NCBI GenBank assembly: GCA_030431715.1
Contig: JAUIIO010000025.1
Coordinates: forward strand, 1 to 57,518
DNA length: 57,518 nt
Source: a bacterium
GTDB taxonomy: Bacteria; Bdellovibrionota_C; UBA2361; RFPC01
Direction of reading: 5' to 3'
The position numbers and the translations under genes are program-made. Numbering within the stretch: the stretch's first letter is position 1; each line of letters starts with the position of its first letter. This document shows positions 46,638 to 55,282 of this stretch, piece by piece. Under the pieces are notes generated by a model that saw nothing but the letters and a program-made list of their open reading frames with translations, was not told where the DNA came from and searched no databases.

Positions 46638-46638
46638 T

Positions 46639-47592
46639 ATGTTTCGGTCACTTCTCTTTAAAATTGGCTTTCTTGGGCTCATTATTATTCTAGCCGTTGT
46701 CTCCTATTTCTATTGGATTGAGTTTAAGAAGCGCTTTCCAATTCCGCAGCATGCACACTACGTTGGTACTCTCAAAAATCTAGACGGAGATCTCTCTCTT
46801 ATCCCCATTAGCCTCCATTTTGATCGGAAAACAAATAGAATCTTCTTAAACTTTATGAGCGAGAGGTGGACATCAAAAACTATCGAACCCGTACTCTTAG
46901 AGGAAGGAGAGTGGTTTGCTCCGCTTCAGGTTCAGGATGAAAAGCGTACGCTATTATTTACCGGGAGTAGTCGGAACGGGAGCTATCTGACTGGACAGGT
47001 AACTGAGTATGAAAAGCATAAGGAAAGTACCATAAAGCGTACCGGACAGTGGAAGCTAAGTCCTATATCTGTTAGCGAGCGTCTCTATTCTGCTGAGGAT
47101 GAAGCTTCTTTGGCTCACTGGAATGAGCGTTATGAGCAGTTAGCAAAAATTCATATGAAGCGTGATGAGGCTGAGCGAGTTTCTCCAAGATTAACTGATG
47201 AAATAGAGCGTCTAACAGAATTTTTAAATGACCGAACGAAGCTGCAGGAAGAAGGCAGTAAAAAAATCACTGAGGTTAAGAAACAGTATGAAGACGTGCG
47301 TCAAAGAAGAGACGCTGTACTCAAAGAGCTTCAGCGAGTGCAAGATACGTATGATCTGGCGTTAAAGGTTTCTCCAGAAGGCACGCTTGTGCATCTTGAG
47401 CGTTCGATAGCCCAGCTTGAATCAGAGTGGATAGATGCTCAATTAGAATCTGTCCGATCGGGAGCTGGAAGAGATTTTCAGGAGCAAGTACAAAGAGCAA
47501 AAGAGATCTTAAAGTTACAGGAGCAAATAGCTCTTGAGCGAGGAAGAACCAATATTCTTCTGCCCGAAAAACCTGAAGAGGTGGTACAGTGA
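46639..47592 (+). CDS. Membrane-anchored coiled-coil protein of the MutL/DUF6754 cluster
   Basis: A 317-residue protein: one membrane helix (FLGLIIILAVVSYFYWI, residues 13-29) and a beta-rich domain (about 38-145, with HYVGTLKNLDGDLSLIPISL). A long charged coiled coil then runs from about 150 to 310 (DEIERLTEFLNDRTKLQEEG and EVKKQYEDVRQRRDAVLKEL). The anchor with a short N-terminal cytosolic end puts the coil in the periplasm. No family recognised. Its stop overlaps the next start by 4 bp. It looks like the first structural component of the cluster. Confidence 0.7.
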   Translation: MFRSLLFKIGFLGLIIILAVVSYFYWIEFKKRFPIPQHAHYVGTLKNLDGDLSLIPISLHFDRKTNRIFLNFMSERWTSKTIEPVLLEEGEWFAPLQVQDEKRTLLFTGSSRNGSYLTGQVTEYEKHKESTIKRTGQWKLSPISVSERLYSAEDEASLAHWNERYEQLAKIHMKRDEAERVSPRLTDEIERLTEFLNDRTKLQEEGSKKITEVKKQYEDVRQRRDAVLKELQRVQDTYDLALKVSPEGTLVHLERSIAQLESEWIDAQLESVRSGAGRDFQEQVQRAKEILKLQEQIALERGRTNILLPEKPEEVVQ

Positions 47593-48539
47593 AATATATT
47601 CTCTCCTCTTTGATATTGTTTTCGACTTTTCTTGTTGGTGCTCAGCTCACTCTCGCAGACGATAAGCAGAGTATTGTCTTCCGGGCAGAAAGAAAGCTCG
47701 ATTTTGTTCCAGAGCGTGCTCTTTTTATTCTACACGATCTGCTAAGTGGAGATTACCTGATAAAAAATGGCTACCTTATAGAGAAAACGACTGCGGAGAC
47801 ATCCGGAGAGGTTGTTGCTCTTCTGAAGCAAGAATACGAGACGCAAGGCTCAATCCATTTTTCATTTAAGGTTCTCTTTCTGGATAAAAACGGAAATTTT
47901 GATATTTCCGGATTACGCACTGTTTCCAAGTCGGAGCATGCTGAATTCTTACTCAGTGCAGAGGCACTTGAGCAGGAGTATGTAAGTGGCCAAGAGGCTT
48001 TGAAGGCACTTCAGGTCCAAGTTCGTGAAAAAGAAAAGGCACTTGATCGTTTGCGGAAAGATCTTTCGATCATTGGATACTTTAATAAAGCAACAGAGCT
48101 TGAGAACGAGATTGTGCAGCTCAAGAGACAGATCGAGTCAGCAGAAGAACAGGAAGAGCTGTTTCGTGATTTTCTAAAGCTCGTTAAGCGTCAGAAGACA
48201 CCTGCACAGTTCCCCCTTCGAAAGCAGGAGTTATCCCGCGTCGCTGCTGAAGTGAGGAGTGTTCTTCAGGAGCAGAAAGAGAAGAAGGTAGATTACTCTA
48301 GCTCTCAATTCCTCTCAGATCTTAATCTTGTTGAGCAAACTCGAGGCGAAGATCTAGATAAACTGCGCGAAGAGCTCATTCGTTTACGGAAGCTCAGGCA
48401 GGAACAGGAGAGCGTGACACCTCCCGTTTTGCAAGGAGGAGGAAGTCAAGGGATCTCTGGATTCCGAAGCTTTGAGCGCGCTCCTGCCGAAGGCGCGCCG
48501 CAGGCTCCGCCTGTTCGTGATTCACAAAATGACACGTAG
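47589..48539 (+). CDS. Secreted coiled-coil protein of the MutL/DUF6754 cluster
   Basis: A 316-residue exported protein with a signal peptide (ILSSLILFSTFLVGAQLTLA), a small mixed domain (about 28-125), a coiled coil (about 130-290) and a Pro/Gly-rich C terminus. The start is GTG, overlapping the preceding stop (4 bp). General plan and length match the preceding protein, so the two may pair as a periplasmic hetero-coil. Not assigned to a known family. Confidence 0.7.
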   Translation: MKYILSSLILFSTFLVGAQLTLADDKQSIVFRAERKLDFVPERALFILHDLLSGDYLIKNGYLIEKTTAETSGEVVALLKQEYETQGSIHFSFKVLFLDKNGNFDISGLRTVSKSEHAEFLLSAEALEQEYVSGQEALKALQVQVREKEKALDRLRKDLSIIGYFNKATELENEIVQLKRQIESAEEQEELFRDFLKLVKRQKTPAQFPLRKQELSRVAAEVRSVLQEQKEKKVDYSSSQFLSDLNLVEQTRGEDLDKLREELIRLRKLRQEQESVTPPVLQGGGSQGISGFRSFERAPAEGAPQAPPVRDSQNDT

Positions 48540-48571
48540 CAATTTCTTGCTTCGCTAGGTATAAAGGATAC

Positions 48572-48847
48572 ATGGAAACTGTGCACGATGATGTGATGGT
48601 ACTTGAGGAGGATATCCGTTGCCTCGCGAGTGCTGTTTGTAAAAGAAGACTCGAAACACCGGCTGTTTTTTTTCTGGAGCTCTACCGTCCACTCTCTAAT
48701 GTACTTTACAACATCAGTCTTGTTTCATTCCCGGTGCTCACTCCGCTCTTTGGTGTTCAGAATATGCAAAGATTAACGAGGATTCTCGAAAAGGGAGAAC
48801 ACGTTGAGATGCTCCTGAAGAAAATTGAGCATGAGGCCAGAGGCTGA
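48572..48847 (+). CDS. Small conserved-type protein of the MutL/DUF6754 cluster
   Basis: A 91-residue protein with an acidic N-terminal helix, RRLETPAVFFLELYRPLSNV (residues 25-44) and a hydrophobic stretch (VLYNISLVSFPVLTPLFG) that may be peripheral or a single membrane segment. The C terminus is charged helix. The LETPAVFFLELYRPL block looks like a short functional motif. Its TGA overlaps the ATG of the DUF6754 gene by one base. Confidence 0.65.
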   Translation: METVHDDVMVLEEDIRCLASAVCKRRLETPAVFFLELYRPLSNVLYNISLVSFPVLTPLFGVQNMQRLTRILEKGEHVEMLLKKIEHEARG

Positions 48848-49650
48848 TGTCAGGAGTAGAGCACGCAACTCCGGGTATGCTCATCCTTTTGGTCATACTC
48901 ATTGGGCCAGTCCTTTACTATATCCGTAGAGCCAGATCGAACAGGGATATGTATGTTAGACGCATCGCCGGTATCGATGCAGCTGAAGAGGCTATTGGTC
49001 GTTCGGCAGAGCTCGGACGTCCAGTTATCTTTAGTACGGGGCTCACCAGCGTAAATCCCATTCTCTATGCTTGTCTTGGGGTTCTTTCCTACGTGGCGAG
49101 AAGGTCAGCTGAGTTTAACTCTCGTTTTATCGTTCCTCAATTTAATCCTGAGGCTATGGCTGTTGTAGAAGATACGGTGCGAGATGCTTACCGTGATGCA
49201 GGAAAGAGCTCTGCATTTGACCCGCAAAGCATTGTCTTTCTCTCAGAGAGTCAGTTTGCATTTGCGTCCGGATATATGGGAATTGTTCACCGTGAACAGG
49301 TGGCAACAGCTTTTCTTTTCGGTTACTTTGCAGCGGAGTCACTTATTCTGGCAGAAGCCGGGCAGCAGGTGGGCGCTATGCAAGTTGCAGCGAGTGTAAG
49401 TCCAGAGCAGGTTCCATTCTTTATATGCACCTGTGACTATACGCTTATCGGCGAAGAACTTTATGCCGCATCTGCTTATCTGAGTAGAGAGCCTGTACAG
49501 TTAGGAAGTCTCTGCGCACAAGATACAGCGAAGCTTGTCTTCTTTGTCTTTATTGTTATTGGTGTCGGTATCGCTACTTTTAACAGTCTGCAGCCCGGAA
49601 TGATTGATCTTAATATCATTGAGCTTATTCGTAAGCCGTGGGGGTTTTAG
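48847..49650 (+). CDS. DUF6754-type membrane protein
   Basis: A 267-residue protein with a membrane helix at each end (about 10-28 LILLVILIGPVLYYI; about 220-240 VFFVFIVIGVGIATF) and a central domain of about 190 residues. Recognisable words are IAGIDAAEEAIGRSAELGRP, STGLTSVNPILYACLGVLSY and AEAGQQVGAMQVAAS. This resembles the DUF6754 family, a membrane family without known function that I recall near glutamate-mutase-L-like genes in Chloroflexi and Planctomycetes. The central domain has an IDAAEEAIGR helix and a GYFAAESLILAEAG helix. It is probably the core of the complex. Confidence 0.72.
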   Translation: MSGVEHATPGMLILLVILIGPVLYYIRRARSNRDMYVRRIAGIDAAEEAIGRSAELGRPVIFSTGLTSVNPILYACLGVLSYVARRSAEFNSRFIVPQFNPEAMAVVEDTVRDAYRDAGKSSAFDPQSIVFLSESQFAFASGYMGIVHREQVATAFLFGYFAAESLILAEAGQQVGAMQVAASVSPEQVPFFICTCDYTLIGEELYAASAYLSREPVQLGSLCAQDTAKLVFFVFIVIGVGIATFNSLQPGMIDLNIIELIRKPWGF

Positions 49651-49656
49651 GGAAGT

Positions 49657-50697
49657 ATGGAGAGTAATTACCGAAAGAAACTGATACGTCTCCTTACCTT
49701 TCTAGGTGGTGTGTACTTCTTTTTTGAGTTTGTTCTTCCTGAGGCGGCTCTTGAGGGCATAGGCCTAGCAGATAGGCATACTGAGATATCAAATGGATTT
49801 AGAGCCTTTGGAGCTATGGCGGTTGGTCTTGGAATTGTAAACCTTCTCCTTGTCCATGGTTCAAGAGTCCTTATGGTCAGAAAGAACTGGTCATATAGTC
49901 TTATTCTTCTTGGTGGACTCTTCTCGATGATGGCCGTTGCTTCCCTTGATTGGCTGCAGGGCGAGAGGCTTACCAAGACTGCTTCTGTCTACAGTCAGCT
50001 GGCAGATTTTTCGGCTGTGATAGTTCGAGATCATGAGGAGAAGAAAGAAGGAGTCCTGCCGCTTAAGGAGCGAACGAGCTATCTCACTACGGCTGCCGAG
50101 GCTGCGCTTATCAAATTAGATCCCCACCTCAATACTCAGAATGTGAACAAAGAAGATACTCTACTGTCACGCTCCTATATTGAAAAGATAAGCAACTCCC
50201 GTATGGAAGCAGGGAGTTATATAACCCTGTTAAAGGGATTAGAGGAGTTTTCAGTCGAGCCTTATGATGGGGTGAAAAAAGAGTTATCTACAATACGTAG
50301 TGAGCTCCAGAAGTTGCTTTTCTTAAAACAGAAAAACGCCCTAATAAAAAAACTTTATGAGTTTCTATATCAAGGGCTCTTTGTTGCGCTCGGATCCGCA
50401 ATGTTTTCGCTATTGGCTATGTACATAGCCGCGGCAGCTTATAGAGCTTTTCGTATTAAATCCTTTGAGTCTGCGCTCATGATGGGTGCGGCTGTTATAG
50501 TCATGCTGGGCCAGATTCCTTTTTATGCCTATATTTCATCGGATCTTCCTTTCCTAAGAGCTTGGCTCCTTGAAGTGCCAAACTCTGCAGCGTTTCGAGC
50601 AATTAAGATCGGAGCTTCTATTGCGGGTCTCGTAATGGCGTTTCGAATGTGGTTTTCAATCGAATCAGAGTCCTTTTCACATGAGGAGAAGGCGTGA
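49657..50697 (+). CDS. Polytopic membrane protein of the MutL/DUF6754 cluster
   Basis: A 346-residue inner-membrane protein. Three N-terminal helices (about 15-35, 45-64, 73-96), a soluble helical loop of about 140 residues (about 97-235), and three C-terminal helices (about 238-262, 270-292, 308-330). There is no recognised family. It starts 6 bp after the DUF6754 gene with GGGAAG before the ATG and ends on the start of the next gene. Confidence 0.68.
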   Translation: MESNYRKKLIRLLTFLGGVYFFFEFVLPEAALEGIGLADRHTEISNGFRAFGAMAVGLGIVNLLLVHGSRVLMVRKNWSYSLILLGGLFSMMAVASLDWLQGERLTKTASVYSQLADFSAVIVRDHEEKKEGVLPLKERTSYLTTAAEAALIKLDPHLNTQNVNKEDTLLSRSYIEKISNSRMEAGSYITLLKGLEEFSVEPYDGVKKELSTIRSELQKLLFLKQKNALIKKLYEFLYQGLFVALGSAMFSLLAMYIAAAAYRAFRIKSFESALMMGAAVIVMLGQIPFYAYISSDLPFLRAWLLEVPNSAAFRAIKIGASIAGLVMAFRMWFSIESESFSHEEKA

Positions 50698-51554
50698 TGC
50701 TCAATCGTCGTGTTATATATTTTGCTGTCATGCTCGCTGTTGGTATACCGATCTATTTCGGCTACGAGGTGCCACCGGCGAGAATGCAAGCGGCTGAAAA
50801 GCTCTATGACATAATAGAAAATTATGATGTTAAAGATGGCGAAATAGCTCTCGTAGCACTTGATTTTGGCCCTAATACAAAAGCAGAGAATCAACCGCAG
50901 GCTGAGGTGGTACTTGAACACCTACTTAGGAAGCGAATCCCTTTTGCTCTCGTAACGCAATATGCACTTGCGGAAGGGTTTCTGGCAGATATTCCTGAAA
51001 CTATTGTGAACAGGCTACAACAGGAGATGCCCGATGAGCACTGGGAATATGGTGTTGATTGGGTAAACCTCGGATTTCAAACTGGTTCATCACTCTTTGT
51101 TCAAAGTGTAGCCAAATCAAAAGATCTTATAGGGACCTTTGTTCAGGATGTTAACGGAACGCCCCTTGGAGATCTCGATGTCTTTGATGGCGTAAAGACA
51201 ATTAAAAATATGCCACTTCTCCTTGAATTTACTGGTCTAGTTGGTGTTTTTGATACCTATGTTCAGTTTTTTCAAAGTGAAGGGTATGTTCCCATCTTTG
51301 GGCATGGATGTACCTCGATTACGATCCCTGAAGCTTATATTTATCTTGATTCTGGACAGCTGAGCGGACTTCTTGAGGGTATTGCCGGAGCAGCATGGTA
51401 TTCAAAGCTCTTATCAGAGGCATATCCTGAGCGTTCTGCTGGTATGGAGCACATAAATAATACTGCTCTGGGAGTAGCGCACATCGTCATTATTCTCTTT
51501 ATCTTACTTGGAAACGTGCTGGCTTTTACGGAGAAGAGGAGTAGTGATGATTAG
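50697..51554 (+). CDS. Membrane-anchored protein with periplasmic Rossmann-like domain
   Basis: A 285-residue protein with an N-terminal membrane helix (RVIYFAVMLAVGIPIYFG), a soluble alpha/beta domain of about 220 residues and a C-terminal helix (AHIVIILFILLGNVLAF). The domain has EIALVALDFGPNT, IPFALVTQYALAEGFLA, VPIFGHGCTSITIPEAYIYL and GQLSGLLEGIAGAAWY. By topology the domain is periplasmic. ATG at 50697 is chosen because AGGAGAAGG precedes it. Overlaps neighbours by 1 and 8 bp. Function unknown. Confidence 0.68.
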   Translation: MLNRRVIYFAVMLAVGIPIYFGYEVPPARMQAAEKLYDIIENYDVKDGEIALVALDFGPNTKAENQPQAEVVLEHLLRKRIPFALVTQYALAEGFLADIPETIVNRLQQEMPDEHWEYGVDWVNLGFQTGSSLFVQSVAKSKDLIGTFVQDVNGTPLGDLDVFDGVKTIKNMPLLLEFTGLVGVFDTYVQFFQSEGYVPIFGHGCTSITIPEAYIYLDSGQLSGLLEGIAGAAWYSKLLSEAYPERSAGMEHINNTALGVAHIVIILFILLGNVLAFTEKRSSDD

Positions 51555-52251
51555 TTTCACCTCACTAACTATTTTAGCCGGTGGTATAGCAACTCTTGCT
51601 ATCTATAGCTTTCTCATAAAGGAAAATCCTTTCTATCGTTTCTTTGAGCATCTTTTTATTGGTATAGCTGCTGGTTTCATTCCGATTTACACCATCAAGG
51701 GATTTCTCTGGCCCCAAGTTTTAGAGCCTATGCTTGGGCTCGATATCGTTACCTATCCAGATGGCACGCTCTCAAAAGAATATAGTACCAGTTATCTTCT
51801 TTTCCTTATGCCGATGTTTTTTGGTCTCTTTTACTACGCTATCTACTTTAAGAAGATTGCGTGGATAGCAAAGCTTGCCATTGGATTTGCGCTTGGATAC
51901 AGCGGAGCTTTAACGTTTAAAGGATTTTTTGCAGAGATGCTTCCCCAGTTAGAAAGTAGCTTTAAACCACTCGTTGTGCTTGGAGAGACACAAGCAGTTG
52001 ATTGGGGACAGAGTGCCTCGAATGTAATATTCGTCTTAACCCTTCTTTCTGTTATGTATTATTTCTTTTTTACGTTTAAACGTTCTGGTACGGGGTCAGA
52101 AGCAGTCGCTACCTCAGGAAGACTCTTAATGATGGTATGCTTTGGAGCTTTTTTTGGCTCTACAGTAATGGCACGGATGGCACTTCTTGTTGAGCGTATG
52201 CAATTTCTTCTCACAGATTGGGCTGGTACTCTCGGACAGATTTTCTTATGA
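51547..52251 (+). CDS. Polytopic membrane protein of the MutL/DUF6754 cluster
   Basis: A 234-residue protein with about six membrane helices: 6-23, 31-52, 84-105, 110-132, 158-178 and 198-220. FYRFFEHLFIGIAAGFIPIY near residue 29 is a distinct block. Start chosen at the ATG at 51547 (8 bp overlap with the previous gene) over a frame extension 13 codons upstream. Its TGA overlaps the ATG of the ATPase gene by 4 bp, so stoichiometric coupling with the ATPase is likely. Confidence 0.68.
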   Translation: MISFTSLTILAGGIATLAIYSFLIKENPFYRFFEHLFIGIAAGFIPIYTIKGFLWPQVLEPMLGLDIVTYPDGTLSKEYSTSYLLFLMPMFFGLFYYAIYFKKIAWIAKLAIGFALGYSGALTFKGFFAEMLPQLESSFKPLVVLGETQAVDWGQSASNVIFVLTLLSVMYYFFFTFKRSGTGSEAVATSGRLLMMVCFGAFFGSTVMARMALLVERMQFLLTDWAGTLGQIFL

Positions 52252-54065
52252 GGACAGATAAAGACAATCTCAAAACAGTACTCGTGACTGACTGTGGATC
52301 AACAACCACAAAGGCACTGCTCTTTCAAAAGACTTCGGAAGGCTGGAGAAAAACGTGTCGCGGGGAAGCTCCAACTACAGTAGAAGAGCCGGTTGCAGAT
52401 GTCACCGTAGGTGCGCTTAATGCCTTCACTGAGATCCAAGAGGTAAGTAAGCGTACTCTCCTCAGCGGTGACGAAGTAAAAGCACCTTTTCAGATTACCA
52501 CCGCAGATAACGCTTCGCATGGAATTGATCTCTATCTCTCCACAAGCTCTGCCGGCGGAGGTCTCCAGATGATGGTCACAGGTATCGTTCCTCAGATGAC
52601 CACGGAGTCTGCTGAGCGAGCGGCACTTGGAGCTGGTGCCATTGTGCTTGAAGCGCTTTCTGCTGATGACAAACGAGATGATCATGAACAGATTGAGCGC
52701 ATCAGACACCTAAAGCCAGATATTGTGCTTATTACCGGTGGGGTGGACGGAGGCTCGGTTTCTCACGTGGAAGAGATGGCAGAGCTTATTCTAGCGGCAT
52801 CTCCTAGACCTCGATTTGGTAATACACTGCAACTTCCAATTATCTTTGCCGGTAACAAAGATGCTGCAGAAGAGGTCAGTCGAATTCTTGCGGATATCGC
52901 ACAGGTCTCAGTTGTAGAGAATATACGCCCGACCCTTGAGGTAGAGAATCTTGGACCAGCTAGAGAAGAGATTCACGAGTTTTTTCTCACACACGTCATG
53001 AGTCATTCTCCGGGTTACGACAAGCTTCTTTCCTGGACACCGGTCCCTGTTATGCCCACGCCTGCTGCCGTAGGTGATATGGTTTCAGGATATGCAAAGA
53101 GACAGAAGAAGCAGGTTCTTTGTGCCGATATCGGAGGAGCAACCACAGATGTCTTTAGTGTCTTTAAAAATGAAGAGGGAAAGGACGTATTTAACCGGAC
53201 AGTGAGCGCTAACCTCGGAATGAGCTATTCGGTAGCAAATGTGCTTCTTGAAGCAGGGGCTGATCGCATTAAAAGATGGCTTCCGTATGAGATTGAAGAG
53301 TCTGAGGTGCGAGATAGACTGCGAAATAAGATGATTCGTCCTACCTCAATACCGCAAACAAAAGAAGACCTTTGGCTTGAGCAGGCCGTCTGTCGAGAAG
53401 CTCTCCGCCTCTCCCTTGAGCACCACCGTTCTCTTGCTGTTGGGCTTAGTGGTACACAGAAGCAGAAGGGGATCTCAGATATATTCTCTCAACGTACAAA
53501 TAGGTATCAGCTCGTTGATATGATGAAGCTCGATCTTGTTATCGGATCCGGTGGAGTCCTCAGTCATGCTCCAGAGAGAATGCAAGCAGCTCTAATGATG
53601 TTAGATGGCTTCGAATTAACCGGAGTAACTGAAATAACAGTTGATTCAATCTTTATGATGCCGCATCTGGGAGTGTTTTCGAGTATTCATCCGGAAGCGG
53701 CTGAGGAGATATTCGTTCACGATTGTCTTATACATATTGCTCACGCAATTGCTCCCGTTTTTCCATCAGGGATTAGTAATGGAAAGGAGATCCTTGAGAT
53801 TCGAGCAGAGGGGAAAAAGATAGGTGTGGTTGTGGCTGGTGAGGTTATGACGATACCTCTTAAGGAAGGAGTAGAAGTTGAGCTTGAGCTTGTTCCTCTG
53901 CATAAGAAAGTTGATATTGGTGCAGGTATAGGGAGTACGCTTCTTAAGAGGATAACTCCCGGATTGCACGGTCTTATTCTTGATGGCCGGAACCGTCCCC
54001 TTCAAGACACTTCTTTCTCTGTAGAAAATCAACAGCACGTTTATCAATCACTTGGTGTCTCTTAG
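52248..54065 (+). CDS. GlmL/MutL-family ASKHA ATPase
   Basis: A 605-residue cytosolic ATPase of the acetate/sugar kinase-Hsp70-actin fold, resembling glutamate mutase accessory protein GlmL (MutL). Phosphate-1 is VTDCGSTTTKALLF (residues 13-26), phosphate-2 LCADIGGATTDVFSVF near 293, and the adenosine motif VIGSGGVLSHAP near 430, so nucleotide binding looks intact. In clostridia the family serves the B12-dependent glutamate mutase; no mutase genes are here. The C-terminal beta domain (about 500-605; AGEVMTIPLKEGVEVELELV, VDIGAGIGSTLLKRITPGL) makes it about 140 residues longer than the clostridial protein as I recall it. Coupled upstream and followed after 11 bp by the beta-rich gene. Confidence 0.83.
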   Translation: MRTDKDNLKTVLVTDCGSTTTKALLFQKTSEGWRKTCRGEAPTTVEEPVADVTVGALNAFTEIQEVSKRTLLSGDEVKAPFQITTADNASHGIDLYLSTSSAGGGLQMMVTGIVPQMTTESAERAALGAGAIVLEALSADDKRDDHEQIERIRHLKPDIVLITGGVDGGSVSHVEEMAELILAASPRPRFGNTLQLPIIFAGNKDAAEEVSRILADIAQVSVVENIRPTLEVENLGPAREEIHEFFLTHVMSHSPGYDKLLSWTPVPVMPTPAAVGDMVSGYAKRQKKQVLCADIGGATTDVFSVFKNEEGKDVFNRTVSANLGMSYSVANVLLEAGADRIKRWLPYEIEESEVRDRLRNKMIRPTSIPQTKEDLWLEQAVCREALRLSLEHHRSLAVGLSGTQKQKGISDIFSQRTNRYQLVDMMKLDLVIGSGGVLSHAPERMQAALMMLDGFELTGVTEITVDSIFMMPHLGVFSSIHPEAAEEIFVHDCLIHIAHAIAPVFPSGISNGKEILEIRAEGKKIGVVVAGEVMTIPLKEGVEVELELVPLHKKVDIGAGIGSTLLKRITPGLHGLILDGRNRPLQDTSFSVENQQHVYQSLGVS

Positions 54066-54076
54066 GGAGTGTGATT

Positions 54077-55198
54077 ATGTCCAGAGTTCTTGTTCCCGGA
54101 TTAAAGATACTACCTCGAACCGAGATTCGGAAGCGAAGAGAGCTTCCGCTTGAAGGGAGTGTTGTGGTTGAAGTTGGACAGAACGTTACTTCCGACCAAG
54201 TTGTTGCTGAAGCAAATGTACCGGGGGAGCTTTTTATTTTAAGACTTCCAGAAAGAATGGGCATTGAGTCATTTGAAGTAATCGAAGGAATGAAAGTTAA
54301 GGAAGGTGATGAAGTTCAGAAGGGCGATCTTCTCTGTGAACATTCGGGTCTTTTTGGCCTGCTTCACACTCGCTTTCAAGCACCGGAGAGTGGGACGATT
54401 GAATTTATAGCTCGAAAGACAGGTCACGTTGGACTCCGTCTCCCTGCGAAACCGATTACTGTTCAGGCCTATATGGCTGGAGTCATAGAGGAAGTTGATG
54501 CCGGCAAAGGGTGTGTCATTGTAAATAAAGGGACATTTATCCAAGGTATTTTTGGAGTCGGTAGAGAGTGTACTGGTCACTTGCATGTTTTGCCGGTTGA
54601 AAATAACCACGAAGTTCAGCCATCAGATATTCCAGATGACGTACGTGGTGCCCTGCTTGCTGGAGGAGCCCGCTATACACTTGAGGCACTACGAGTTGCT
54701 GAAGAGCGTGGAGCAAAAGGAATTATTACTGGCTCAATTGATGATTCTGTTTTAGCCGGATATCTGGGGTATGAGCTTGGGATAGCGCTTACTGGTGATG
54801 AGGATGTCGCAATGACGCTCATTATTACAGAGGGATTTGGATTTCTTGCACTCTCCGATCATATCCGTACCCTACTTGATGCTCACAATGGAAAAGAAGC
54901 ATCAATAAATGGAGCAACACAGGTTCGTGCTGGAGCCATTCGACCAGAGATTATTATCACCAGTACCGAAGGTCTTGAGCATCTCTCTGATACCTCTGAT
55001 GAAGAGCAAGGATTGCGTGTCGGAGGCGAGGTGAGGATTATTCGAGTTCCATATTTTGGAAAGCGTGCAACCATTACTGAGCTCCCTCACGAAGAAGAAC
55101 AAATTGATACCGGAGCCCACACTCGAGTACTCCGTGCCAAGCTGAGCTGCACAGAAGAGATAGTAACAGTCCCTCGCGCAAACGTAGAGCTCTTTTAA
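54077..55198 (+). CDS. Barrel-sandwich-like adaptor protein of the MutL/DUF6754 cluster
   Basis: A 373-residue soluble protein. Residues 20-160 are beta-rich with barrel-sandwich/lipoyl-like turns (VEVGQNVTSDQVVAEANVPG, MKVKEGDEVQKGDLLCEHSG, QAPESGTIEFIARKTGHVGL), but no lipoyl-type Lys motif. An alpha/beta domain (about 190-270) has ALRVAEERGAKGIITGSID, and the C terminus is beta again. It starts MSRVLVPGLKILPRTEIRKR; the last part of the ATPase (TPGLHGLILDGRNRPL) has a similar flavour. ATG at 54077 preferred (AGGGAGT before it) to GTG at 54071. Possibly an adaptor between ATPase and membrane part. Confidence 0.68.
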   Translation: MSRVLVPGLKILPRTEIRKRRELPLEGSVVVEVGQNVTSDQVVAEANVPGELFILRLPERMGIESFEVIEGMKVKEGDEVQKGDLLCEHSGLFGLLHTRFQAPESGTIEFIARKTGHVGLRLPAKPITVQAYMAGVIEEVDAGKGCVIVNKGTFIQGIFGVGRECTGHLHVLPVENNHEVQPSDIPDDVRGALLAGGARYTLEALRVAEERGAKGIITGSIDDSVLAGYLGYELGIALTGDEDVAMTLIITEGFGFLALSDHIRTLLDAHNGKEASINGATQVRAGAIRPEIIITSTEGLEHLSDTSDEEQGLRVGGEVRIIRVPYFGKRATITELPHEEEQIDTGAHTRVLRAKLSCTEEIVTVPRANVELF

Positions 55199-55282
55199 AG
55201 CTCCACGATATTTCCCCTCTAGGACCTCCACGCTCTGCTGTGTAAATTCCCTTTTGAACATTAGCAGGGTATGCTGTTCAAA

